From the NCBI GenBank assembly GCA_036172665.1, contig CM069870.1, positions 25,084,001 through 25,148,000 on the forward strand: a stretch of 64,000 nt of DNA. The letters run 5' to 3'. The position numbers were made by a program, and so were the translations under genes. The notes beneath the pieces are model-generated. The model was not told where the DNA came from. It did no database searches and was given only the letters and a program-made list of their open reading frames with translations. This document shows positions 24,098-37,100 of this stretch, in pieces (the first letter of the stretch is position 1; each line of letters starts with the position of its first letter). The stretch is from Prosopocoilus inquinatus. Its lineage: Eukaryota; Arthropoda; Insecta; Coleoptera; Lucanidae.

Positions 24098-25802
24098 CAG
24101 GGGTTCACAATCAAGTCGATATTATCTTTGACGGTCGGTGAAGATTTAAAAGGGGTCGATGAACCTCTAGGGGACTTTTAGGGGATCGGAGTTATGAATT
24201 GTTGAAGTGAAGGTCTATCTGAATAATTTATTAAAAAGAATTAGAAGATTACAAATAATATTAAATAAATTGGAATTAAGCGTTGTACACTGACGAACAT
24301 AGATAACGGGATACCCTTTTCTCTCATTTAATGGTATCTAGTTTTAATTGACACTTCTGCGTTTAGGTTTTAATCTCAAAATATCCAAATCCAATAAAGC
24401 CTTCTTGCAAAATTTCCTATCATATACACAGCTGTACTTTAATAGATCTAATAACTTCATTAAAAATTTAAAAAAAAAAAAACAAATAAACTTTTGACAC
24501 ATACAAGTGCACTTAAGTTAACATCGATCGCATAATAATTAAATATCGTCAACTCGAATAAAAAAAGACGATCAATCGATTTTATCAAAACAAGGAGTTT
24601 CTAAAATACATTTAAATCGAGTAAAACGAAAACAAAAGATAATCGTCGACGAAAATAAAAAAATGGGTAAAATTCAATGAATAAAATCTGTAAATATTAA
24701 AGAAAAAAGATCAGTTAATAATTAAAACATGAAATAAAGTCAAATCGAATAAAGGAAAAAAACAAAAATCGCGAGCAGTCAACGACAGTAAGTAAAAAGA
24801 AAACCAAACAAAAGACGATCAATTGATAACTAAAAAATTTAAAATTACATCAAATACAATGAAACGAAAGCGATAAAGAAAAGAAGACACAAGATGATAC
24901 ATTGATAGTTAAAAAATAAAAACCAAAAAATGCAACAGGTTTTAATAAAAAAACAAAAGCCGATCAGTTGATTATATTAAAAGATGACTAAAATGTAGTC
25001 AAATGAGAATAAAAAATAAATAAATGATGATGACAAAGTTAGGACCAAAATAAAAAATTGTTTGAAACTTATAAACAATAAATGGAATTGATTTAAAAAG
25101 TGACAGATTTTATCATATTAAAGAAAAAGAAAACGGTCAGTCAATAATTAAAAAATAAAATCAAAAGTCAAATTGAATAAAAGAGAAAACAAAAACGGCG
25201 TTCAATTGTCGAGATCAAAGTGCAGAAAAAACTCAAATCGAGTAAGCGAAAAGAAAAAAACAAAATACGACGGATTGATAATTATTGAGCAACAAAATCA
25301 TGTCATATAAAATCAAATAAAAAAGGCGATAAATTGATAGTTAAGAAATAAAGGCAAAACAAACGAAATCGATTTTTAAAAAAGACAAAGGACAATCAAT
25401 TGATTATACAAACTTAAATAAATAAAGCCAAATAAAGAATTATAAAAGAAAACAAAAGACGATCGGTGATGAAGGTAAGACCAAAATAAACATTATTTGA
25501 AACTAAGTCAAATCGAATCAAAAACATGACGGATCTTTAACCGAATGTTTGGATAAAAGAAAAAACAAAATGAAAGAAAATCTAACTGATGATTCAAGTA
25601 TAAAGTCAAATCGAACTAAGAAAAGAAAAAAAGACGATCGGTTTATAATAAAAAAAATCAAAATCAAACTTTAAATTTGACATTATTATTAGTTCATCTA
25701 CGCTTAATGTTTTGGAAGTTTTAATAAAATTTGTAAGGAAGTCGATGAAAATTTTTATTTTCTTGTAAGGGGTCGATGCTTAAAAAAGGTTGAGTACCCC
25801 TG
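24098..25802. mobile_element. 1.7-kb hAT-like element with A-rich repetitive core
   Basis: The left end CAGGGGTTCACAA and the right end TTGAGTACCCCTG (inverse CAGGGGTACTCAA) form hAT-type TIRs. GGGGTCGATG boxes lie just inside both ends. The flanking 8-mers do not match, so the insertion is old or the ends are altered. The core (24470-25680) is a degenerate array of A-rich units built around AAAAGACGATCAATTGATA and GTCAAATCGAATAAAAGAAA. The block at 35060-36430 has the same core, and 38146-38215 is a stray copy of one end. Confidence 0.6.
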
Positions 25803-26667
25803 ATGTGTACAGGATTTTTATTTGCAGTTACATTAGAAAAAATCCCCAAAAATATCCTCCTTATTTATATTATTCTGCTTCTGTTTGAATTAAAAATGTG
25901 TAAACCTGCAAAGGTAAAAGTTGTGTCTTCCGAAGTTAAATAGTTACTATACGTCTCATTAATTCTCAAAACCTATTGTAAAGAGAAAGTGACTGAGAAC
26001 CACTAGTCACACAACTTGTATGAGTACAGTAAATATTACAGATTGACTCGGGCAGCTATAGGTAGAGCAGGGCGGGTCCTCGTGCATGTTCGAGACGGAG
26101 ATTTTAAACGGCGCACAGTGTAATATTTTAGCTATTTAGCAGGAATTAATTAGGTTTTGCAACTTTTCCAGGAAGCCAAAATCGCATGTAATTTGAACAC
26201 TAGAATGTCTATTTCAATTAAAATGATAATTCTTTTCTAAAAAAAAATTGGCACTTACAGTTGGCTAAAAGGTAATAAACTGAGTTACCTGCGGTTTTGA
26301 TATACAAACGAATGTGGTCATGAAATTCATTTAAGTTTATTGATTGAGTGCAGTAATTATTCTTTCGATAATTTTTTTTGAATTGTATGAGCTTTTTCTG
26401 CATTATTTTCAGATGAGATCGCATATTTTAATTTATGAATTAGAGTTCTCCTTTATCCATAAAAATAAATTTACTGCAGGTATACATTTTTTATCAGAAA
26501 TACATCAATGTATATCAAATTACTTTTAGTTTTCTTTTGAATTTTTATTCATTGTCTGTTTAACGTCTACAAAAACTTTTGCTAAATTTTGCTAATTTTG
26601 AATATTTTTTGAAAATTTGTAGAATGCCTCCGGTAATTACCCATCATGATATATTATTTTGTAACAA
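25803..26667. other. AT-rich stretch, no gene seen
   Basis: Short frames only. The 26344-26529 and 26218-26424 ORFs overlap antisense to each other and have no domain features. Confidence 0.35.
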
Positions 26668-26898
26668 ATGAATGTTCCTACATTGGCAGATGATGTCTTA
26701 ATTAAACTGAAAAAAAAAACTGTATTTGAGTTAATTACTTCTGATCCACTAATTGCAAGTTTACGTGCCTCTCCAAAAACAAAGCGTGGAGAGATTATTC
26801 CTGAAGTTTTAGAAATATTGGCAGATTCTTCAGATCATTTACTTTTTCAAAGCTCTGGGGATTATTTAACAAACTCTGATGATTCTGCTTCTGATTAA
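26668..26898 (+). CDS. Small unrecognised ORF, 76 aa, acidic end
   Basis: ATG to TAA frame with balanced composition, unlike the Phe/Lys-rich junk ORFs nearby. It starts MNVPTLADDVLIKLKKK and ends SSGDYLTNSDDSASD. Predicted features are a charged, probably helical N-half and an acidic Ser/Asp tail. I know no family. The start context is weak. The 3' end of the ORF and the sequence after it are repeated three more times in decayed form downstream (see next entry), which suggests it belongs to a repeat or is a retained fragment. Confidence 0.3.
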   Translation: MNVPTLADDVLIKLKKKTVFELITSDPLIASLRASPKTKRGEIIPEVLEILADSSDHLLFQSSGDYLTNSDDSASD

Positions 26899-27230
26899 AA
26901 ATTATTTGTCAATGTTCTTAAAATTTTAATTTTTACATTATTTTATATTAATTTTTAATCAGAATCATCAGAATTTTTGCTGCTGTGATGATTCTGATTT
27001 TAATTAAAAATTATTTGTCCACGTTCTTAAAGTTCTAGCTTCGAAACATGTAATTTTTAATCAGAATCAAAAGCATCAGAGTTACCTACTCTGATGATTC
27101 TGTTTCTAATTGAATATTTTCTGTCAATGGTCTTAAAGTTCTAGGTTTGAATTAAGAATTATTTGATTTAACAGAGTTTGATACGCCGATGATTCTTTTT
27201 TTAATTATAAATTCTTGATTTGAATTAAAA
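26878..27230 (+). repeat. Decayed tandem repeat of about 105 bp made from the ORF 3' end
   Basis: GATGATTCTGCTTCTGATTA plus AAAATTATTTGTC and GTTCTTAAA at 26878 recur near 26985, 27099 and 27191, with spacing of 107, 114 and 92 bp. Inverted AATCAGAATCATCA boxes stand between them and can pair with the direct copies, giving a set of small hairpins. Confidence 0.55.
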
Positions 27231-28228
27231 AAATTATTTTATTTATCACAATATTATTTATTTTATCATTTCATTTTATTATCCGGATAAATAACTAATA
27301 AGATGTCAGACACATGTAGCAATCAATTATTAAATTATTATTTAAATACAAATTTAAAATCCGTGATCAAAATACACCTTGCTGTTTAAAAATAATAATG
27401 ATAAAAATAAGAGCGCGTGGCGGCTTCTAGACAATTGAAAATTGGAGACAAAGGAATTTTACGAATTGCAATCCTTCAAATTTAATGCAATTTTTCTTAA
27501 AATCTTTTGTTCTGTGCTCTACTTTCCAAAATAAATTATTTTAAAATATCATGCCGTGTCTCATCCATTATTGTTAATTTTTCATACAATGTAGACATTA
27601 AGTATTAAAAGAAATACATGAAAACATGATCACTGTTTTGTGCTTTATTGCTAATGGCCTTTAAAACCATTCTCTTCCTTTAAATCTTATTCATTAAATT
27701 AATTCCAGCTACACAACAAAAATTACACACTGTGCGGCGTAAGGAAAAAAGAAAACTGAATGATTTCGATGAAGAAAAATTAGTTCGTCGCTCCGAACAC
27801 ATACGAAGACCACATCTCCTACATAGTCGCCTGAGCTGATCTGTATACGAACATTGTACTACAAACATACATTATTAATAAAGTGACGCAATAGCGGTCA
27901 TCAACAGTCAAGGCAACCGGTCTATTAGCTAATCAGAATCACGCAGTGGAATGGAGTCCGAAGTGGCTTCCATTTTAGATTCAGTCCACTTTCCCCTTTT
28001 TGTTCATCATAGGTTATCGTGAAGTGGTTAAAATATCTTTCCGGTAATCTTGAATCTACAGAGTGACTCTAGCTGTTTTCTGCGCATAATGGAATTGGTG
28101 CAGTAAGGCCAATCCAATTTTAAATTAGTGTTTTGTCACTAGTTTTGGTGAGTTTCTGTTGGAATATCGGACAACTTCCAGAGTGTTCAGAAGCATCGAA
28201 AGTTTAGTGATTTCATCACCGATTTAAG
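27231..28228. other. Intergenic stretch with one candidate terminal exon
   Basis: At 27709-27839 (+), acceptor TTAATTCCAG is followed by a 43-codon open frame that reads KRKLNDFDEEKLVRRSEHIR and ends in TGA. AATAAA follows at 27877-27882. No partner exon or family was recognised, so a gene is not claimed. The rest is AT-rich. Confidence 0.25.
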
Positions 28229-28461
28229 ATGCTTTCTTTCGCTCACAAAATCGCGTTCCAAACGTGTTTCGATTCAAAAACAGACATTCTTTTCTTTGAA
28301 TATCTCTATTTTTAAAACTTGTTTGGATTGAATTATGGTTATTTATAAATGAACTGTCAATGAAAAATTCAAGTCAGATGTTTTGTTACAACAACTACGA
28401 AATTCAGGTTCAAACTATTCGAAACAGGACTCAAACTTTTAAGCGAAAGAAAGCACCTTTA
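28229..28461. mobile_element. MITE with GCTTTCTTTCGCT termini, copy 2
   Basis: It has the same termini and interior as the 13961-14243 element: TGCTTTCTTTCGCTCACA at the left, TTTTAAGCGAAAGAAAGCACC at the right, GAACTGTCAAT and GTTTTGTTACAACAACTACG inside. Confidence 0.7.
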
Positions 28462-28657
28462 GTGACAAATCTAGTAATTTAATTCCACCTAAGGCAAGCA
28501 AGGTTCTGCCGTTCTTAATTCTTTTCTCTTAGTGTTCTTTTTTTTACGGAAATTTTTACGGTATTTGCCCAAAATAATTACCAAAATATCCATTTAATTT
28601 ATCAATACAAATGTTTCAGATCTCAAATGTCAAATATTTCCTCGTCAAATGTCATCT

Positions 28658-30440
28658 CAGTGTTGCCAATCAACCTCTGACCAAAAATTCCTTTTTCGGC
28701 GTACAGTAGTTCCCTAGAATTCCCTAAACTAAATTAATCAGTGAAACCTAAGTAAGATGTTAAACAGATAAAATAGCGACATCTTACTATCGCTTTTAGA
28801 CCTGACATTGCAGTAGGGTGGACAAATTGAAGTCCACCCTACTGCAATGTCAGGTCTAAAAGCGATAGTAAGATGTCGCTATTTTATCTGTTCATCACTC
28901 TTACATCGCAAATGCGAATAAATTGGGCAAGTCGTTTTTGTTTGCAGCGGGAATGTCGAGCTACGTCTCTGCTGAAGAAGACCCAAACAGGGCTGAAACA
29001 GCTGTCCAGAGGCTGCTCGAGGTTCTCGCTGCAATCAAAAACGATCTGCACAAAATTTTTCTAAGATGTTAAAGTAAAAAAAAAAAAAAACATTTTTACG
29101 GTGAAACAGTAATAAATATTTTAGCGTAAATTTGTACAATTTTCTGCAATTGAAGGTTAAAACAAACGAAAGAAAAATATCAAAGCAATCTAACCTTGCA
29201 TTTTGAAACTATCAGAAGCATTGCTGTAAACTCATCAAATTTCGAAGTTCGTGCCTTTTTTAGAGAGAAAAATCGAATTTTGAATTGGTTTTGTAGTTTT
29301 GCCTTTCAAATATAACGCGATCGTCACTTGTTTATGGATTATTATTGTAAGAGGCGTTTTTAAAGTTGTAAGAGGCCTTATTCTGTTTATTGTTTTTAAG
29401 TTTGAAATTCTTCCTCAAACATTTCCGTCTCTTTTTGAATTTTTTCTTGCGATCTTCATTTGTTTCCATCTACAAACATTTCTGTCGTTTTCTGGTTTTT
29501 TTTATTGTTGTTATTGTTTGAAAGAAAATCTCTTGAAATTATTTCTTTGCCTTGCGTAAATATTAGGATCGTTATTTGCTTTTCTTCTTTGTGGTTTACC
29601 GTCGTGAAATTTACGATCGTCGTTTGTTTTTTCATTCCGAAATTAATAACTCAATTTTGCAGCACTTTTCTTTTTTTCTTCGCGAATAATTACAGTTACG
29701 CTTTTGTTTTTTCTTTTCTGCTTTCAGGAATTTTCATTCAAGTAAAGTAAATAAGTATTATGACAGTGATTTGTTCTTGGTTGTTATTTTTTTGTGTGAG
29801 ATTAAAATTATTATTACTCTTGACTGTTATTATTATTATTATTTTAAATATGCAATCTGTTTTGAATTCTTTTCTTCTAAATTTATATACGATCGTCATT
29901 TGTTTTTCTTACTTCAGGAACGTCAGGAATTTTTGTTTTTTTTTCTTCATGGTGAGTTCTCGTTTGTCAAAAAAAAAACTTTTTCGTTTTCCTTTTAAAT
30001 TGCTTTCTACAATTTTTGAGAAATCAAATAATCAAAATTTCTTCGGAAATTTTAATTTTTCTACTCCGATCGTGTTTCTGGGTCATCAAATAATTCCTTG
30101 TCTTTTTTTGTTTCTGTCTTCTCTCGCAAAATGCAGCGATTATCTTTTGTTTTCCTTTTTCTTTTGTTAATTTGTTCGTTCAGAACCAGCGTGAACTTTG
30201 CCTATACATGTTTGGTTTGACCAGTGAATCTTTCCCATTTTTCTGGGCTTCACATACAATCATCAACTTTGAGAAATTAAAACTCCAAAACGGGAAGTAT
30301 TTAGTTTCTTTCGTTAAAATTCAACTAAGAAATTGAAACATTCCCTAGATTTTAATGGGTTTTTGCAAGTTTTTCCTTTTCTTTGAAATGATTCCTAGAT
30401 TTAACGACTTCTTCCCTAAATTGGCAACACACAATTACGT
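28658..30440. mobile_element. Sibling hAT-like element (CAGTGTTGCCAA family), 1.8 kb
   Basis: It aligns with both outer parts of the 11048-13796 element: CAGTGTTGCCAATCAAC at the left, a shared ACGCGATCGTCACTTGTTTA block, then TTTGAAATTC and TTTTTGAATTTTTTCTTGCG, and a right end at TTGGCAACAC. GTCATCT stands before the left end and again a few bases after the right end, a plausible degraded target duplication. The T-rich right half yields long Phe-rich frames that are not genes. Confidence 0.65.
28763..28892. repeat. Perfect 61-bp-arm palindrome with 8-bp loop
   Basis: The arms 28763-28823 and 28832-28892 are exact reverse complements (AACAGATAAAATAGCGACAT... on the left). The loop is AAATTGAA. 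The sequence is the terminal part of the 312-bp family unit in head-to-head arrangement. A single diverged unit follows at 28893-29068. Confidence 0.85.
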
Positions 30441-30999
30441 CATCTTTTACAATACACGTGTACCAATTGTACTCTTAACTATTCGTGTTTAGATGAAGGC
30501 GGACTGGAAGAAGGCTATTCATTTATTATTAGGAGGTTCCAGTTTATTAAGTTTAACATTTCAATTTTTTCTCCATTTTTTTGTAACCCCAGTAAATGTC
30601 CAAATTTAACTAAATGTTAATAACAAGTAAAATTCTTTCCCAGATTTTATTGTCCGCTGCTGCTTCTACCATAAAATTTGCGATTTTTTAACAACACCAG
30701 CAACATAACCTCAAAATTTCAATTCTTCAAATAATTTACGTTCCGTACAATGGGCAAGCAATAACGGACAAAACTGGCGACATCTCACGGTTATTTGTGG
30801 CCTTTTTTTTTACTAATTTTTTTACATATTTTACGCACCTGTTTATTCTTTACATGAAACATAAAAAAAATTTTGCTTTACTCGCCCACCCCTATCCCTT
30901 CGCCGAATGCGTGAACTTAAATGAAACATATAGCGAGTTATTTTTAGAGTTTATAAAATTTAAACGAGTTTCTTCAAGGTTTTTCTTTTTTTTTTACAG
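30441..30999. other. Sequence just upstream of the first CPR coding exon
   Basis: This is intronic or intergenic. Exon 2 of CPR is preceded by a long pyrimidine tract and TTTTTTTTTACAG at 30987-30999, so a non-coding or alternative first exon must lie further upstream. No convincing promoter was identified here. Confidence 0.4.
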
Positions 31000-31008
31000 T
31001 ACACCACA

Positions 31009-31181
31009 ATGGAAGTAGAAGCCGACATAGGAACCGAACAAATCGGAGAAACCTCCGAGTCGCTCTTCAGTACCTTAGACATAATCCTTCTTCTGGCCCT
31101 GTTGGGCGTTGGGGCATGGTACCTCCTTAAGAACAGAAAGAAACAGGAAGTTTCCGCGGCTGGAAAATCCTACACCATCCA
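31009..31181 (+). CDS. Cpr: CPR coding exon 1: N-terminus and membrane anchor
   Basis: The exon itself begins at 31000 after TTTTTTACAG. The ATG at 31009 has A at -3 and G at +4. An acidic lumenal N-terminus ([11 protein letters not shown]...) is followed by the hydrophobic anchor [18 protein letters not shown] and the stop-transfer KNRKK. It ends in phase 2 (CA|GTAAGT). Confidence 0.95.
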
Positions 31182-34100
31182 GTAAGTCACGGTGGTTTTA
31201 CGCCCCCCGTTTCGCCTCCCTAACCGAGACTCTTCTATTGCAGGCCAACTTCCATGACATTGCAAACATCCGGTGATAACTCCTTCATCAAGAAGCTGAA
31301 ATCATCGGGGAGAAGTTTGGTGGTGTTTTACGGTAGCCAGACGGGAACCGGGGAGGAATTCGCTGGGCGTCTGGCGAAGGAAGGACTGAGGTATCACCTC
31401 AAAGGAATGGTCGCGGACCCGGAAGAATGTGATATGGTACGGACTTTCTTTTTTGTTGTTGTTCGTGTTGAGCTTATAAAAGTTTGCTGTTTCAGGAAGA
31501 ACTCGTCAACCTGAAGCAAATTCCGAATTCCCTGGCGGTCTTTTGCATGGCCACGTATGGCGAAGGTGATCCAACGGACAATGCCATGGAATTCTACGAA
31601 TGGCTGCAGAATGGTGATGCTGATCTGTCGGGCTTGAACTATGCGGTGAGTGTTTTATTTCTTTATTTTATATAGGGTGTTCCCAAATTTGAGTCGTTAT
31701 AATAACAATAATTATTATTGTAATTACAAATTAGGCGTACTATAATATTTACCCCAGTTTCACAAAAATTATTTAATTTAACAGCGTGATTAAAGCCTGT
31801 GATTGGTTGGGTGAAACAATATAATTAGTTGTTTCCAATTTATTGTTAACTTCGTCCAATCAATTTCAATTTAATAAATATTTTTTTAAATATTTCGCAA
31901 ACTTCGCTAAGCAAATTACCTGTCGTACAAAATGATTTTCACATTAAAAAAAATACCACATTTTTTCTTACACGTGTCTCGGAATTTGAAATAAAGGACA
32001 TTATCTCTAAATTAAAAATACTGATGCTGCTGGGGTAGATGATGTACCTAAGTGGTGAAAAGTTCAAATCATATATTAGCAAAACCATTAGCACATGTTA
32101 TTAATGAAATTTTTACTAATGGAAAATTTCCTGATAGCTTAAAAATATCTAAAGTAATTCCCCTATATAAAGGAAATAATAAATTGCTCATTCAGAATTA
32201 TATACCCATTTCAATTTTAACAACTTTTCCAAAAATTCTCGAAATTACCATAAAAAAGGCTGTAAAATTATTTTGAAAATTTTAAGTACTTCAGCATGTC
32301 ACAGCATGGATACAGATCCAATTTATCTACGATAACTGTTTTGCAGCAGACTTTTGCTTTTGTCTATGAAAATGTAAATTCGAATCACACTTCGGCTTTT
32401 GTTAATTGCGATTTGTCAAAAGCGTTTGATTTAGTTGATCATTCTCTGCTTTAAAAAAAAAATGGAGAGATACGGTATTCGTGGCAATCAATTATTACTC
32501 TTTAAATCTTATTTGACTAATCGCAGTCAAGCTGTATATATTAAGCAAAAAACAGATTCCGGACAAATGAATGAATATATATCAAACTTTGAATGTATTA
32601 AATGTGGTATGCCGCAGGGCTCAATATTGGGCCCTATACTATTCATTATTTTTTGCAATGATATTTTACAAAATTCTAAATTTAAACTACTTTCTTATGC
32701 CGACGATGCCAACATTTGTTTAGCTAACACTAACTTGCAAAATCTTTTGACGGATATTAAACTAGCCTTAACTGAGATAACTGCTTGGTATCATTCGAAT
32801 AGATTAATTTTAAATACAGATAAAACAGAAATCATTATTTTTAAAACTACGGAAAGTCTAAACATAAACTTTGTTGATGATAATTACATTAAAAGCCGCG
32901 TATCTGGTAAATTTTTGGGTTTACATATTGATAGTAGCCTTAAATGGGATAGTCATATTAATGAGTTAAAAAAGAGATTAAACAAAGCTGTATTTTGTCT
33001 GCGAAGATGTAAACTGCTATGCAACAAGAAAACATTTCAACACAATTCAAAAAAAAGCTATTCGCATCTTGGCAGGATTGAGTTCCAGGCAGTCTTGTAG
33101 AGAAGCTTTTATAAAATTAGGGATTATGACAGCGACATACATGAAAATCATACGGATTTTCAACTTGTTTTGGATAATCACAACTGTAATATTAGATCAA
33201 ATAATAACTTGAGGTTGCCGCTATCTAGATATACTTTATACCAGAAGTCATTTATTACAATGTCTCTAAAATGCTATAATCTCATTCCTAATGAATTAAA
33301 AATTTGTAACAAAACAAAATTTAAGTCACTATTAAAAAAAATTTGCTTCGACGTGTCTACTACACAATCTCTGAATTCTATGAGTCGATCTAGTCTCTTT
33401 CTGTGATATTTTGTGATCTCTTTTAGTTGTTTTGTATTTGTATTTTTATCATTGTTTTTAATTGATTTTATGCCCGAATGTATTCACAGTATTCACATCA
33501 TTACGAATGGTTTGTTAAAATAGTCCCTTCTGTGATAGTTTGTGATCTATGTTAGTGTTTTATATTTGTACTTTTATTATTGTTTGTTTGACTGATTTTG
33601 TACCCGAATGTATTCACATCGTGATTGATTTGATAGAATAAATCTGCTACTATTACTACTACTATGAGTTCCTCAATTACGTCTTAACTTAGTCGTTAAT
33701 TAAAACAAAATATAAAAAAAGTACTTGTTGCACACATAAAGCAAAAGTGAATAGTGAATACGAAAACGACAAAGAAAGGGGTAAATTTCTTCTAACCTCT
33801 TTTGTTTTGCTTTTTTTTTAAATTTTATTTTATACAGGGTGTTATCAAATTTGAGTCGTTAATTAATATCAGTGTGTCATTGCTGGTTATATGTATGTAA
33901 CCTTGAAATATAAATAAGACTTGAGAAGAGGGCAAGCCGAGAGACTTAGGTCAAGTTTTACAAATGCGGTTCAACTTTGAACCGAGGCTTAAACCCTTAG
34001 CAATGATTATTTCAACAATTTTTGTGAAGGATTTAAGCTTCGGCTCAAAGTTAAACCGTCATTGGAAGACTGGGCCTTAGAGAAGCTTGAATATACAAAA

Positions 34101-37100
34101 AAAACGTGATTAGTTAAATTATTATTATTTTTTTTACTTTAATTTCTGCGGAAAAGAGTCAGAATAAGTCGAGTGCTTTTGATGCGTTTCACTGAACTTT
34201 GCACGGCGGCAAGCAACATGTCCTCATCAAAAACGCAACGTTAAGTTTTTTTAACCTTTCACGAGCGCTGATTTATATCAGAGTTTCGTATTCGCCGGAC
34301 TTTGTGAACAATGAAATAAGCAACTGCTTTGTTTTAAGCATTCCTAGGATTTATTTTAATTTTACTTTGCAAAACCTATCATAAGCATTCGTGATAAAAT
34401 TAAGTAGGAGAGTACTATTACGTACAAGCAAGCAAAAATAAATAAATTATGAATGAATTAGAGAAGACGTTCCCACTTCCAATTTTTATCTGCTCAGGTC
34501 ATATTAAAAATTAATTGGAACTCGTGTCCGTAATTAAAATGTGTGTATATCATTTAATAATTAAAGAATCATCGGGTAAGAATCTAAGTTTAATTTGCAT
34601 TGCTTTGATTTTTCTCTGAATTTTATTTTTCAGCATTAAACTGATCTGATTATTACAATGGCGATGCTTTAAAAAAAATCGCTTTGAAAGATTGCTCAGC
34701 GTTACCACTTAATTGTTACGTATTGTATTAATTGCACAGTAAATAGCAAATTATATGACACGCATACACACGTGATATTTTGCAAAGTTTTAGCAAAATA
34801 CACAAGCAGAGAAGTATACGTTTACGTACTCTGACCTTATTTTAAATGTTAATGCAAATAAATGCATGTGATACGACTGCGACCATTAAGTTTGAAGAGA
34901 AATAAAACATAAAACTAAAGCGATTTCCAGTAAAACAAAATTAACCAAAAACACTTCGACAAAAATCGTTTTTGTTCCATCAGTGTGAACGCAGCCTTAT
35001 TTCGATTTATCAGTGAATAAATTTGTAAGTTTTTATACCAAGTGATTGTGTTGCGTTTGCTTTCAGTTTTTTGTTTTTATTGTAGAACGACAGTACATTA
35101 CTTTAAATCGAATAAAACTAAAACAAAATTCGATCGTCGATGACGAAAGTAAAAAGTGCCCAAAATTCAATAAGTTAAGTCTGTAAATATTAAATAGGAA
35201 AAAAAAACTATCATCAGTTAATAATTAAAAAATAAAATAAGGTCAAATCGAATGAAAGAAGAATAAAACGAAAACAAAAACGGCGGGCAATCGGGTAAAA
35301 GAAAACCAAACAAAAGACGATCAGTTGATGACTAAAAAATCAAAAATCACGTCAAATAAAATTACACAAAAGAAAACAAAAAACTAGATGATAAAGTGAT
35401 AGTTAAAAAATAAAAAAACAAAAAAAATTAAGTGGATCAATTGATTATATTATAAATCTAATAAAATAAAGTCGAATGAGAACTAAAAAAAATAAAAGAT
35501 CATAAAGTTTGTCATATTAAAGAAAAACGACGATCGATTAATAATTAATTTAAAAATAAAAAAAAGTCAAATCGGATGAATGAAGCATAAAACAAAAGCG
35601 AAACTGGCGAGCAATCGGCTAAAAGAAAGCCAAACAAAAGGCGATCAGTTGATAACTAAAAAATCACGTCAAATGAAACGAAACAAAAGAAAACAAAAAA
35701 AATATTTTAAATCGAACGCTTGATTATTTTAAAAATCGTATAAAATAAAGCCGAATGAGCAATAAAAAAAATAAAAGATGATAAAGACCAAAATAAAAAA
35801 AAATTGTAACCGTAAATCAAATTAAAAAATGACGAATTTCGTCGGATTAAAGAAAAAGGTCGATCAATTAATTTATAACAATAATTAAATTAATAATTAA
35901 ACAATAAAATACAGTCAAATTGAATAAAAGAGAAAAATGGCGGTAAGTCAACGGAATTAAATCTAAAATAAAGTCAAATAAACGGGGGGGGGGGGGGGGG
36001 ATAAAAGACGGTCAATTGATAGTCGAAAAACTAAATCATGTCAAATAAAATCAGACAAAAGAAATGAAAAAATGAAAAACAAATTAAATAAAAGAGAAAA
36101 ATGGCCATAAATCAACGGAATTAAAATGTAAAATAACCGGGAGGGAAAAACAAAAGACGATCAATTGACAGTCGAAAACTAAAATGTCAAATAAAATCAG
36201 ACAAAAGAAAAAACAAAAAGATAAATGCACGGTTAAAAAATAGAACAAAATAAATGAAATCGATTAAAAAAAACAAAGGATTATATTAAATATTAGGAAT
36301 TAAGGAATAGAAAAAAACAGATGAAGATGAAGAATCAAAAACATTGACGAATCTTTAACCGAAAGTTTAAACAAAATAAAAAAACAAGGAAAAAAAGGAA
36401 GAAACTGTAAATAAATAAAATTAAATTTATTTATTATTTATTCTGTCTGTCAAAATATGTATGCTGAATACAAGTCCTCTACACTTGCAAAATAAATATA
36501 CGTTACTTTTGTTCCTTGAAAAAAAAAACATGATATGCGATACTGAAACAAAACCGTCTGGCTTCTACGTACAGTGGAAAGCAAAAAAATACTAGACAAT
36601 TATAGTTTCCTGTAATTTTTCTTTCTCCAAACAGAAACTGTTTAAGTATGATTTCACTGGTGACATTTAAAAAAAAATCGAAAGCTTTCAGATTTGACAA
36701 GCTCTAAACTTTTATAAAAATCTGTAAAATGGTATTTAAACAGTTCCAGTTTGGAGAAGGAAAAATTACAGGAAACTGTAATTGTCTACTATTTTTTTGC
36801 TTTGGGCCGTATTTGCCACCAAATTAAAAAAAATAATAAATAAAAACTGCTTTAATTCAAAAATAAATTAATTAGACTAAACAACATTTTAATAATTCGT
36901 ACAAAATTTAATTGAGTCAAGTAGAGACACAGGAAGTGTTTGAAATTAAAATCAGAAAATGTAATGATGACTGTGAGTAATGTTGAAAATGTGTTTGGTT
37001 TTCAAATAATCCCTTCAGGAATACTTTCTTTTTTCTTTTTGCAACGAAGGTTTCTCGGTATTTATTAATTTGCAGTAATTATTGAATCTGTCCTTCGTTT

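Noticed and set aside
29299..30170. Phe-rich ORFs of 75-136 codons
   Set aside because: T-rich transposon sequence with no domain; the sibling element does not keep the frames.
31672..33861. Direct repeats flanking the LINE as its target-site duplication
   Set aside because: They resemble the TIR of another element, do not abut the LINE ends, and differ from each other.
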